64,000 bases of DNA, from NCBI RefSeq assembly GCF_025118155.1, contig NW_026251400.1:124001-188000 (forward strand). The letters run 5' to 3'. The notes beneath the pieces are model-generated. The model was not told where the DNA came from. It ran no database searches and saw only the letters and a list, made by a program, of their open reading frames with translations. A program made the position numbers and the translations under genes. Shown piece after piece: positions 35,777 through 46,137 of the stretch (positions within the stretch are counted from its first letter, which is position 1; every line of letters starts with the position of its first letter). This DNA comes from Cokeromyces recurvatus. Lineage: Eukaryota; Mucoromycota; Mucoromycetes; Mucorales; Mucoraceae.

Positions 35777-35969
35777 GTTGAGTTCAAAATATTAACATCT
35801 TTATACACATAGAATCGATCAAAATACAGATGACATTGAAATGAACGTCATGGGAGCACAACGAGAATTATTAAAATATTATACAAGCATTAGTTCGAAT
35901 AGATGGCTATTCATTAAAATATTCGTAACAATTGTAATATTCTTTTTAATATTCACTTTTATTATGTAA
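34656..35969 (+). CDS. SED5: Syntaxin-5/Sed5-type Golgi Qa-SNARE
   Basis: ER-Golgi target SNARE. Six exons (34656-34878, 34950-34996, 35051-35245, 35314-35389, 35447-35711, 35813-35969) give 320 aa, equal to the family norm. The N-terminus MFKDRTTEFHSLCERIRSR is the Sly1-binding N-peptide form (D-R-T-x-E-F) of Sed5/Ufe1. An Habc bundle follows with ELTFIIKQDIAKLNKQIAML. The SNARE helix spans about residues 228-290: AIESIESTIAELGGIFQQLA, then MVAEQRETVQRIDQNTDDIE, with the zero-layer Gln in GGIFQQL. It continues GAQRELLKYYTSISSNRWLF, the Sed5-specific linker, and ends in one C-terminal membrane anchor. Intron 5 (35712-35812) carries an A-run of about 57 nt. Confidence 0.93.
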
Positions 35970-36155
35970 TAAAGAAAATAGAACTTTAGTATTCAAATTA
36001 ACTTTTGTGGTAATATAAAAAGGAATTAAAATTATTGCTCATTTATATATAATTGCTAATTTAAAATTTAATAATAGTGAAAAATTCAATATCTTTAAAA
36101 AGTTAATTCATTATTAGCATAAGTAGTAGTAACTTCGTGACTCTAATTTTTTCGT

Positions 36156-36203
<48 letters not shown>

Positions 36204-36238
36204 CCTTTAATTGTAGAATTAAGCCTAAAAAAAACAAA

Positions 36239-38147
36239 ATGTATTACAGCCCTAGCAATAATAATAATAATAATACTCAACATACAGATAATAATAATAC
36301 AAATTCACAGTTTTTCAGTCAAACATCATTTAACCCATCTTCAATTGAACAATTACCAACAGAAGTCTTCAATAACCACTATTACGATCCTACTACATTA
36401 TTAAATGAACCTTTATTTAATACCTCTCAATGGGATTTTAACAACAATTCATCCCAAAAGCAATTAGACTCACAAGATGCTATTCTATTAACTGATCCTA
36501 ATTTCTTACGTCAACAACAATTGTTGCAGGATCAACAAAAAGAAATGCGCTCTCGTTTGTTACAACATGATCAGCCCGAACAAGTTTCGAATCTGACTGC
36601 TCTACTTGAACCCAATGACCAAGATAAAGCTAGTCTATCATATCCATCACAACAAAAGCGTAGTCAAAACCGACGCCATCAAATCGTTGGAAAATCAGAA
36701 GAAGCTGACAATAAAGTGGATCACCAACGACGATTTAATGAACTTCAAGCACGGTTCCGAATTAATTATGCACGTAAATCGTTAACTCAACAACAAAAGA
36801 CAAATACTGCAAAAACAAGTAAAAATACAACAGATATAAATGAAAATAAACCAGTTGCTACAAAACCAGAGCCGCCTCCAAATACTTCTCCTATCGCAAG
36901 CCCATCTACACCACCTGTCATCATTATGAATACAAATAATCTAGAAGAGTTTCCAAAAGAACACTTGTCTTCTTCATTTCCTTCACGTACTATGCCTATT
37001 CAAATCAAACGTGTATCTCGTTCTAATATTATGCAACAAATGGATCCAGAGTCTTATCAAAAGCAACTCGATAGTCAACTGGATAAGATTGATTTTAATG
37101 ATATCACAGTCTCAGAATTAAAAGAATTACTAAGACAAAGAGGTAAACCAGCAACAGGTAAAAAAGCAGTCTTACTACAACGATTACAAGAGGAACGTGA
37201 ACTGGCTAAAGGAGGTAGAAGTCCTAGTCGAGTTATATCAAACCGTCATTCACAACCTTTACCATTTTCACGATCTCAAAATGAATTACCACAGCAGCAA
37301 AGACCACGTTCATTCCAAGCAAGTTCACCAGTTATTATCCCTAATAATAGCTCTGAACCAGTTGCTGCATCCTCTGTACCCACTTTTCTATCACCTGGTT
37401 CTCCTAGTGGTCAGCTTCATAGATCGATTGCCAATATGCATATCGGGTCACCACCTACTGCAACTAGACGGTATTCACCTTATTCTCCTAGATTGAGTAG
37501 TAGTAGTAGTAGTAGTTCACCTAAAATTAATTATGAATATTCTTCATCAGTCCCTTTATCATCATCACCCATTCACCACCAACCTGTTATAAACAAGACC
37601 AATAACAATAATAATAATAATATTAGTAATAGTAATAGTAGTAGTAATAATAATAGTCATAGTAATAATAATATGATGTTGTCATCGTCTTACTCAGTAA
37701 CAAGGCCACCAAATCGGTACTATAATAATCAAAAATCATACAAGCCATTTACGTCTTCTGCTTTAGCTACACCTGATCGAGAAGAAGATATCAATCCATT
37801 TGATAGCTATTATAGAAACGATCCGCCTATCAAAGAAGAAGAATCTACTGATACCAATTTGAATTTAAATACAATAAATATGGATTATTGGTCAGATCCA
37901 GCTATACTTGATTTAATATTACAACAAGGCATGTACTAAGTTGAAGACTTAAAACATAGATCTAACAGTATTTGTAATAGGTACTCATAATATGAATACT
38001 GCAGAGATGATTGGTCAACCTCTCTACAGTGATGATATTGTCTTGACAAATGAACAAATTTTGGCTTTATTAAATAGCCAACAATCTTATAATTTTAAAC
38101 TAGACGATAGCTACCTAAATACACACCAACATAACAGTACTAGTTAA
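36239..38147 (+). CDS. SAP-domain nuclear protein (low-complexity, Asn/Ser/Gln-rich)
   Basis: Two exons (36239-37928, 37981-38147) give 618 aa. A SAP DNA-binding motif sits at about residues 280-315: DITVSELKELLRQRGKPATG then KKAVLLQRLQEERELAK. The rest is disordered, with Asn repeats near residues 6-25 and 455-480 and a Ser run near 420. A basic helix QRRFNELQARFRINYARKS precedes the SAP. The intron 37929-37980 would have a GC donor (CAAG|GCATGT), a CTAAC branch site and a TAATAG acceptor. Splicing adds a 55-codon acidic/amphipathic tail (IVLTNEQILALLNSQQSYNF). Without it the protein ends QQGMY at 37939. The start is the first ATG after a T-run of about 45 nt. SAP proteins bind AT-rich scaffold DNA; the specific role is unknown. 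Confidence 0.75.
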
Positions 38148-38471
38148 TATCCCCACCCCACCCCTTTATAATAATAATAGATAAAATAGCCAATAAGATT
38201 TCCTTTTTTTTTTTAATGATGATGTTTTTAATCCGAAAAAAAAAAATCCTTTTAACTTATCATTATCGGAATGTTATTAATAATCATTGAATTATAACTA
38301 CCAATCAAAGTTGATCGATTGCACAATTAGTAATAATTTCTTCAAAAAAAATAAAAAATAACAGTAATGAAAAAAAAAATTGAGTTCATATAAAAAGCGC
38401 GTTTATTTTATTTTACCTATTTTTTTTTTTTTTTATTATTTTACTTGACTTTATTTATTTATTTATTTAAA
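38148..38471. promoter_or_regulatory. Thioredoxin promoter with TATA box
   Basis: TATAAAAA at 38389-38396 lies 76 bp before the thioredoxin ATG, followed by T/A-rich sequence. The only clear TATA-like box at a usual distance seen in this window. Upstream sequence is the 3' flank of the SAP gene. Confidence 0.5.
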
Positions 38472-38881
38472 ATGACTCACCACGAACCCAAGAACCTCGA
38501 AGAATTCAAGAAGTTGATTAACCAAGATAAACTTGTTGTTGTTGATTTTTATGCTACCTGGTGTGGTCCTTGTAAATTGATTGCTCCCAAGTTTGCCAAG
38601 TTCGCTGAAACCTATTCTGATGCTGTCTATGTCAAGGTTGATGTTGATGAAGTTCCCGTAAGTTATATAAATATGCATATGTGTATATGTTTATAAAGAG
38701 GGTAAGAGAATAAAGTGGTATTGATGTTATTTTATTTTTTTTTGGGTTACAGGACGTTGCCTCTGAATATGGAATTCGTGCTATGCCTACCATCATGTAC
38801 TTCAAGAATGGTGCAAAGGTTGACGAAGTTGTTGGTGCCAATGTTGCTGCCATTGAGAAAAAGATCAAGGAGCTTCTTTAA
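38472..38881 (+). CDS. TRX1: Thioredoxin
   Basis: Small disulfide reductase. Two exons (38472-38657, 38753-38881) give 104 aa, the usual cytosolic length. The redox site is ATWCGPCK at residues 30-37, with the conserved Asp in [11 protein letters not shown] and the cis-proline loop [14 protein letters not shown]. It ends [12 protein letters not shown]. There is no targeting peptide, so it is likely cytosolic. The intron splits the [15 protein letters not shown] segment. The codons appear more GC-ending and regular than those of neighbours (for example GTT/GTC, AAG, GAA), as expected for an abundantly expressed protein. Confidence 0.96.
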
Positions 38882-39437
38882 ATTATTCACAAATAAACAA
38901 GCAGAAAAAAGAAAAGGTTATTGAGTATTTTGTGCTATTTTTTTTTTTATATCCATGTAATAAATTAATAAAGTTTCAAATGTAAGAAAAAAAAAATTAT
39001 ATTTTATTATAAGGAAAACCGAAGATTATGTTTTCTTTAAATTCGTTGAGTAAAATGTATAAGAGATGGGAAACGTAATTAATTGTTAATTTTTTTTTTT
39101 AAGAAAAAATAAACTCATTTTCAAATCTTTGAATGACTAATGATCTTGCATAGTTTTTGTTTAATTAACATCATAAGCCATAAGTAGGTTTTTTTTTTAA
39201 ACAAAAAAAAAAAAAAATTGATAATGTAATATTTTAAATATAATGATAATAAAGATACGTAAGACAGAGTAGTCATGCTTAAAATATTCTAGAAAAAAAA
39301 ATGCATATTTTATTTTGTAATGCTATCAAGATTGAACCAGATGATAATAAGCTCTATGTTATTTTATTTTTTGACATATTAGTAGAAAGCTTAAAGGCCC
39401 AAATGGTTTATCTTTTTCGGATAAGTAGAAAAAAAAA
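38882..39437. other. AT-rich spacer
   Basis: 3' flank of thioredoxin, with A- and T-runs. No gene seen. Confidence 0.5.
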
Positions 39438-39602
39438 CTAATAATACAAAGATTGCTTATTTTTGGTGAAGGGAAGATCCTTAGCTTTCCAGATAGCAAG
39501 GGCAGAAATGTTCATTATGTTTTTAGAAGCATTGGCATCACGTTGCGAGAGTGTTTTACAAAGGAGGACACTACTACTATCGTTGTGCATTTCATCTAAG
39601 GA
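39438..39602 (-). pseudogene. Fanzor/TnpB-like nuclease C-terminal remnant
   Basis: A 54-codon minus-strand open segment reads SLDEMHNDSSSVLLCKTLSQ then RDANASKNIMNISALAIWKA and stops shortly after. The RDANASKNIMNI block matches the R-D-x-N-A-x-x-N-I signature at the end of the RuvC-like domain in TnpB and its eukaryotic relatives (Fanzor), where the Asp is catalytic. It lies after a zinc-ribbon Cys, and a cysteine sits just before it here (LLCKTL). There is no start codon and nothing recognisable upstream, so this is a 3' fragment. An AG acceptor directly before the block suggests it was the last exon. Family assignment rests on one motif. Confidence 0.5.
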
Positions 39603-40039
39603 TCAATTATATTGTTAAATAAGTATGTCAAGTTAAAATATTCTACTTACTTCATTTTTTTTTATATAATAGATTTCCATCTTCCTTTTTCTTTTTTTTA
39701 AATAGTATAAAGGACAGCTTTAAAATTGATACAGTCCGGCTGCTGGATATTGTCGGTTACAAAAAAAAAAGCAATTGTCGGTCGCAGAAAAATGAAATTG
39801 GCAGTTGTAAAAAAAAAATGGTCTTTGGTTAATGCAAAAAACAAATTGTCCAGTGTGCCTTGAATGATGGCCTATTTTTAAATAGTTAGAGTGCCGCCTT
39901 TTGCATGAGTTATCGTTGGATATTACCGCTATCGCTATCTCACACTCTAATCTAATCTTTTCAATCCTCGCTTTCGCTCGTATAGAAGCTTCTACGTTTT
40001 TTAGGGTTTACCTTTTGTCTATAGAAAAAAAAAGAAGTA

Positions 40040-40270
40040 CCAATGAAGGCAATAAATGCCAATGAAGACAGTTAGAAATATCAACAAAGACAGTAAATGC
40101 CAATGAAGACAGTTAATATCAACAAAGACAGTAAATGCCAATGAAGACAGTTAATATCAACAAAGGCAATAAATACCAATGAAGACAGTTAGAAATATCA
40201 ACAAAGGTAATAAATACCAATGAAGACAGTTAATATCAACAAAGGCAATAAATACCAATGAAGACAGTTA
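40040..40270. repeat. Tandem repeat, about 38-bp unit, six copies
   Basis: Units of the form CCAATGAAGACAGTTAATAT followed by CAACAAAGRCARTAAATR are repeated about six times. Some copies have a 4-bp insertion (TTAGAAATATC instead of TTAATATC), giving 42-bp units. Units are adjacent, with no unique spacers, so this is a satellite-like array and not CRISPR. It lies inside the inverted-repeat element. Confidence 0.85.
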
Positions 40271-40566
40271 TAAAGAAAAGAAGAAGTGGGAAAAAAAGAA
40301 ATACCCTCAATTTACTTATCGATTCATCATCCTTCAGTGATGTGACTGTTATACCTACATATACATTATTTTGCAACCAAGTTTCCGCTTTATACTAATG
40401 CGTGTTGCTGCATTTTTTTTTAATATCTTTTTTTTAATATATTTTTTTTAATATATTTTTTATTATTATTATTATGCACGATGCACGTTCAAAAATAAAA
40501 GCAGCATGAATTTTGATATACCCCAAATGTTCCCCTTATTCTTTTCTATCTTCAAGTTAAAATCTT

Positions 40567-40722
40567 ATGTCTAACCGCTACTACAAATCACGTCGTATTC
40601 AAACGCGTCAACTGTGTGTTAAAAGCAATAGATTCCAGAACTCCGAAGCAAGAGATCTAGAAGAATTATTTCAAGAATGGAATGGGATAATTCATATATG
40701 TAAAAAACCAGAATCGGAGTAA
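40567..40722 (+). CDS. Small open frame, 51 aa, inside transposable element
   Basis: Starts MSNRYYKSRRIQTRQLCVKS and ends KKPESE. A basic N-terminus is followed by an acidic amphipathic segment (EARDLEELFQEWNGIIHIC). It is protein-like and preceded by a short AT-rich leader, but no family is recognised. It could be a first exon or a remnant. Confidence 0.3.
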   Translation: MSNRYYKSRRIQTRQLCVKSNRFQNSEARDLEELFQEWNGIIHICKKPESE

Positions 40723-41565
40723 GGCTAATCAGTTTCTTTTTTATAACTGCTATTAACAGCCTATTATTTTAGCCGTACTTATGTATACTTTTCAAGTTGT
40801 AATGAATGTAGTCGTTTCTACAACTAAGTTAATAGAAATAAACCATTATTTATTCAATAATAAGGAGGCTATTCAAACAAAGCTTGTGTACTGTACTTCA
40901 CAGCATAATGTTCATTATATAACATTCAGTTTCAATAGCGATCATTGTTAGAGTATTCGAGCGCTAAAAATAATATTATCTAAGAATAAGAATTCAATAG
41001 GATCATGACCTTTATATTCAATTACATAATTATTTATACAAGTCATACATATTATATACACATCTACAATATTGAATATTATTATGTAATGACAACTTAG
41101 AGAATGATAATAACAATAGTAACATATATATAATTGGTATTGGTATTGATTATAACTGGAATATTCACTGTGAATTAATATTAACGCTTTGCTCAACCCT
41201 GAAATAATAACTGGGTATATCGTTAATAACAGCGACAGCTCAGGGAGAAATATGCATACCGCATACAGAATTATTCGGAAAAAAAATTTGTGCATAAAGG
41301 CTATATTATACCAGTATTCACTTAACCAAATCATACTTCCATTAATATCACTTACCTTGCAAAAAAAAAACATATAGATAGCCTTTGCCATTTTCTCCAT
41401 ATTATTTTTTCTTTTAATACACTATACAGAGTTTTCACAGGCTTGTCTTTTCTATATTCTCTTTCCTTATCTTTTGCATTTAAAACAATATAGACAAGTT
41501 CATAGTGCTTTAGCTATTGTTTAGATGTAGATATGTGTACTAATATGACAGAAGTTATATGCAGA

Positions 41566-41862
41566 TCACCATACTGCTGGCTTTCCAATGTTCAATCCCT
41601 CAAACTTAGCAGTTAACTGATCTAAGGCCTGATCAACATTGATAGAGGGCTTCTTGTCTAGTAATGCTATCACAAAGCCTTAGTGTTCTTCATTTAACTT
41701 CTTGCGGTCGCCTCGAGTTTTAGGTAAGAAAAACGAATCTGGATCATTCCAGTACTAATTCACCCAACGCTGACTTGTTATCTCATGAATATTATATATA
41801 TTTTCTCGCAACTGACATATTTTTTTAGGTGATTTGGCTAGCATATGCAAAATAAAGTTCAT
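41566..41862 (-). pseudogene. Tc1/IS630-type transposase N-terminal remnant
   Basis: The minus-strand frame from an ATG at 41862 contains two internal stops but is otherwise colinear. It reads LAKSPKKICQLRENIYNIHE, DPDSFFLPKTRGDRKKLNEE, GFVIALLDKKPSINVDQALD and QLTAKFEGLNIGKPAVW. The R-G-x-x-K-K-L-x-E-E-H then hydrophobic helix then VDQAL...KF order is the second helix-turn-helix of IS630/Tc1-like transposases. The downstream DDE part is absent. It lies inside the inverted-repeat element and is its likely former transposase. Confidence 0.5.
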
Positions 41863-41879
41863 TATCATAATCTGAGTAG

Positions 41880-42131
41880 TTGATATGCTCCTTCTTCTTC
41901 TTAACCAGTAGAGTATCCATGGTGAGCTCTTCTAAACTTTGGGATTTGCTTGCCAACTCGGGTTCGAAATATTTCTATGAAGTAACCGCCTTTAAAATGG
42001 ACTTACAATACAACGGACAATATCGAATGATTGAGTTGATAAGTTTTTTCGTTGTAAGAAATAACATTGATGACTTTATGCTTGTTCCAGGTATCATAGA
42101 GAAGATGTATCAACTCCAGATAAAAATATAA
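41880..42131 (+). other. Unassigned open frame inside transposable element
   Basis: An open frame ending at 42131, just before the right inverted repeat. Its protein-like part runs from about 41917: SSSKLWDLLANSGSKYFYEV, TAFKMDLQYNGQYRMIELIS, then FVVRNNIDDFMLVPGIIEK. It could be the second exon of an element-encoded protein. No family recognised. Confidence 0.3.
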
Positions 42132-42294
42132 TATTGATTCAACAATTACCCATGCAAAATGTGGCATTCTAACTATTTAAAAATAGGCTATCATTCAAGG
42201 CACACTGGACAATTTGTTTTTTGCATTAACCAAAGACCTTTTTTTTTTTATAACTGCCAATTTCATTTTTCTGCGAGCGACAATTGCTTTTTTT

Positions 42295-42444
42295 AAAGAG
42301 AACTTCGATTTATAGTTGGATAAATTTGCTATAAACGAAGTTAATGAATAGTATTTTCCTATTTTCAGTATACACCCAAAACGTCAAAGTCAGTTCATTG
42401 CTTTGGCGGTCGATGATAAAGAATTGAGCAAATCAGATGCCATA

Positions 42445-42487
<43 letters not shown>

Positions 42488-42611
42488 CATTGTCTGAATT
42501 TAAAGTATTAATAACTCTGTCATCCTTATCAGATTAAAATAAAAAATTATTGTCAATCAAGAAAAATTCATAATTTCTTTTAGGACTCTTGGATGATAAA
42601 GACTTTTAAAA

Positions 42612-42653
<42 letters not shown>

Positions 42654-43156
42654 AGGATACGGGTAGATTAAGATTATGAAGACTATAACTATCTTGTTAC
42701 CATAATAAAAAGTATCTATTGTACAAATGAAGGAAATGATATTATTAGGGAAACAAGAAGAAATAATAATGCTCTATATTTGTCAGCATTGCGTAGTAAT
42801 AGGAGTAGTATTGTGCATGTGTTATATCCATCATCATCATCAGTAGCTTTCTAAGATTAAAACTTAAAATCCTTAATGAATTGTTTGAAAGCTTCTTATC
42901 TATATTTACCTCCTTATTTTTAGATACTTTTAATATATATATATATATCATAGGAGTGGGGTGACCTATTATGTTTTATATATTGGTAATATAACATGGT
43001 CAGATAATATGTAATGAAAAAGAATAAATTATTAGGGACTAAAAAAGTATGTACTGCAAATCTTTTATGCTTTATTATTTATTCTTATACATGATTTTTT
43101 TTTATTTAGCTGTTCAATAGATATATAAATGTTTAAAGTATGAAATATACATTATA
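42295..43156. other. Spacer with homopolymer and TA repeat
   Basis: Contains an A-run of about 40 nt (42446-42485) and a (TA)n tract (42617-42650). A short plus-strand segment at about 42374-42446, HPKRQSQFIALAVDDKELSK, is protein-like and may be a further element remnant. Otherwise no gene. Confidence 0.45.
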
Positions 43157-45686
43157 TTATCCATCAAGTCTTGCCTGAATCAATATACTCTTAATTAACT
43201 TTCTCCATCGAATCATTACATCTCTTTTATGTTCCTCAATAGCTTTTATAGCTTTATCTTTCTCATATTCCTCCCATGCCTATATCATATATTTATAAGT
43301 TTAAATATTCAAAAAAAAAAAAGCTCATAAATTGATTTACCTCTAATAAAATCCATTGCTGTTCTTCTGCTACTAAAATGCCATTTGTAACAGGAACAGC
43401 TCTCATTTTCACAAAATCAAAATCAACCTATTGTAGAGTTTTAGTTATCAGTTAAGTAGTCATTTTAACTCTAATACTTACCACAGCAACTGCATAATCA
43501 ATTCCTAATTTTTTTGCTATCTTTTCGATACCTTTAACTAGATTTAAGATAATGAGTCAAAAAAAAAAAAAAAAAAAAAAAAAGGCTAAATGACACTAAA
43601 TGCTTACCAGGTATATGCGCCGCTCCTTTGGGTAACATGGAAGGTGTAAAAAGATCAATGTTACCAAATCGATTTTTAGGTAATACGCCCTATTATACAT
43701 ATATATATATAAATTAATCTCGTAAAGTTAGATCAATTATCATTGTTCTTTCTTACATTCACTACTGGAGGTGGTATATAAGGCTCAGTTTGCCATTCTC
43801 CATAACAAGCTACCATAAGATCCCCTCCTTCTTGTTTCGCTAGTTCCTTTAGTCGCTTCTTTTCTATAGTAACTGCATTTGCTTTAACCATCTTGATTGG
43901 TTGTTCTCCTTCTTTGATCTTTTTTCCTTGTTTATAATACTGCTCAGATGTACTCACCATCTTTACACAAGATCTAGGATATATTTTTTCTCCTCGTATA
44001 GCACCTAGTATTGGATGTTTAGGATAAATCACTTCAAATTTAAGAAGATGGCGTTCAAGTGCAAAGAGTGGATGATTTTTGAACCCACTAATAGATGTAG
44101 GCATGACTTCCTTGAGACTTTGATTCTCTAAATCTTCAGCCTCTAATTGATCTCGCTCTGTAAGCCTTGGTTTGTAACAAATAACGGACAAAAGTCGCTC
44201 AGACCATAACTGGATTCCTCCATTTATTTCTCGTCTTGTCAAAGGTCGATCACGCACTCGATTCACTCTTTCCATATTATAAGTATAACGTCTAGTCACA
44301 TCTGTAATATACTCTTCATGATCGAATGCCAATACAAACGATAATTTATTATCTTGATCCGAAGATGCTGGTTCCATCCATGTTGGTTTATCAATATGTC
44401 CTCGAATGGGATCTATACATATCCAGCGCTTTGTCTCTTTACAATAGACTTCTGCCCATACAGTAGGTGGCTTCCCTTTTGGATTCTTTAATTTCACATT
44501 AGGATCCACATAGGCCCTTGGTCGTACTCGAAAGTTAAATAAGGGTTTAGATTCATTTTTGTCCTCATCATTTATGGTTGGAGTTGCATTCTGACTCTTA
44601 TTGACTACTGGTACTTTATAAGATATAGGTTGTAGAGAAGACACAAGACGGGTATCATATCCGCAAGACCTTAATATTGACACAAATAATTCAGCACTTG
44701 TATCTCGTGTACCTGATAATGTCCTTTTAGAAGAACTTATCATCTGCTTAAATGTACTCAAGTCTTTAATATAATCTCCATCTTTATTTGATGTATGATT
44801 CTTCTCAATCCATTCTTCCAATGTTTTATAGCCCTCTCTCGTTTGCTCATAATAATTGTAGTTTTGAGTTAATAAACCTGGGCCTGTCAACTCAAATATA
44901 TCATTATTCCACCATTTTAAAAGTGCTTGAATGCCTTTCTTTAACGATTCTTTTGACTTGTTATTTTGAATTCGTTTTATATGCTCAGGGATAATAGAAT
45001 AACATAGCGTCTATACATATATATATATATAAATATTTCAGTAATCATGTATATATATTAACAAAAAGAAACAAAAGGAAAAATAAAACAAAAAAACCTG
45101 CAATTCATTATTTAAGCACCATCTATTACGTAATTTATAATGGGCTATCAGCAAAACAACATGACTATGATGCATCCACTCATGTAAAATACGCTGGTAT
45201 GACCTTTCCCAGTGTGATTTCCTATATCTGTATCATTAATAACAACAGCATGAATACATATATATTTATATGTATATATGTGAATCTGTACTTTGAAACA
45301 GGTCTTGGAGCTTGTTCCATAACGATATCAATATCCTTATAAGTCATAGTGTCCATGTCTGTCTCATGATCAGATTGAGAATGAGGTAAAAGAGGTATAG
45401 TCTCCCAATCAATATCATCATCCGATTCATCGTCACTATATCGACTTGTTTCATCGAGACCTTGTTGAATACTTTCAGTCTCTTGAAGAACATTGTTTGG
45501 TGTTTCAATCATCTTTTTCTTTCCTTTTTTATCAATACTACTACTACTACTCGTTGTCCGATCTTGATCATCGATCCACTCTTCTTCTAATTCTAGTTTA
45601 GGCTTTTTATTATTATCTGTAACTGAGATTGCTTTTCTTTTCTGAGTTGTGGATTGAGTGATGGGGGATTCCTTTCGAGTCTTCAT
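43157..45686 (-). CDS. RAD4: DNA damage recognition protein Rad4/XPC
   Basis: Recognises helix-distorting lesions and starts nucleotide-excision repair. Seven exons (45292-45686, 45098-45227, 43757-45010, 43608-43689, 43482-43537, 43341-43427, 43157-43279) give 708 aa, close to yeast Rad4 (754). An acidic, disordered N-terminus precedes the inactive transglutaminase-like fold; [19 protein letters not shown] is the classical W-x-x-x-D-P block. The DNA-binding BHD1-3 modules follow: [20 protein letters not shown] (BHD1 'FKNHPLYVLERHL'), VYPKHPILG...[10 protein letters not shown] (BHD2) and [19 protein letters not shown] (BHD3), with the Rad4 hallmark Y-x-P-P-x-x-x-G near the exon 3-4 join. Every hallmark is present, so it should work. 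The exon 1-2 join was chosen at GTACAG/ATACAG to keep the [13 protein letters not shown] frame. It lies downstream of the Pumilio gene on the same strand. Confidence 0.94.
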
Positions 45687-45756
45687 TTGAATGTATTAGA
45701 AAAAAAAAAAAAAAATGAAACAGGATCACTGCGCATTAATTCATTTTTTTTTAAGG

Positions 45757-45797
<41 letters not shown>

Positions 45798-46137
45798 CTA
45801 AAATCCAGATAAAAGTTACTTTTCTTAACAAAATATTTATTTACTTTATTATGTAATATGTATATTATTAATTCGTCGTTATATATTTGTATGTGAATAT
45901 ATATGACAAAAAAAATCCTTTTTTTTTACAAAAAAAGTAGCCAGTTTTTTATATGATACAGGAGTTTTTATACATATATACACCCACTCCTGTGGGAAAA
46001 ATAGAGAAAAAAAGGAACTATATAATATCGTGTTGATTATCGTCTTGTTGTTGTACAATGCCCAACTTTTCTACTTCTATTTATGTAAATAAAAAAAAAA
46101 AGGTTAAATACACCACAATTTATCTGGTCTTTTTCCT
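45687..46137. other. Promoter of RAD4 / 3' flank of Pumilio gene
   Basis: 451 bp between two same-strand genes. It holds A-runs at about 45700-45714 and 45757-45794 (the second over 30 nt), which read as T-runs in the RAD4 promoter. No coding sequence. Confidence 0.5.

Larger units (their letters stand above)
39761..42294. mobile_element. 2.5-kb DNA element with about 160-bp terminal inverted repeats
   Basis: 39761-39926 and the reverse complement of 42132-42294 are nearly identical over about 160 bp. Both read GCAATTGTCG(G/C)TCGCAGAAA, then AATGAAATTGGCAGTT, GGTCTTTGGTTAATGCAAAA, ATTGTCCAGTGTGCCTTGAA and TTTTTAAATAGTTAGA, with only a few mismatches. Between the arms lie a 38-bp tandem repeat (40040-40270), a 51-aa open frame (40567-40722), dispersed repeat copy 2, a broken transposase N-terminus on the minus strand (41566-41862) and an open frame ending at 42131. 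This is consistent with a decayed Tc1/IS630-type element with long inverted repeats. No clear target duplication was found at the outer edges. Confidence 0.65.

Noticed and set aside
40040..40270. Regular repeat array resembling a CRISPR
   Set aside because: Units are directly adjacent, with no unique spacers and internal indels; it is a eukaryotic satellite inside a transposon.
40948..41400. 150-codon minus-strand open frame
   Set aside because: Low-complexity, Y/I/C-rich translation of AT-rich DNA overlapping a dispersed repeat; no protein-like pattern.
41959..41980. GGGTTCGAAAT resembling a tRNA B box
   Set aside because: No matching A box upstream and no foldable acceptor stem; it lies in an open frame of the transposable element.
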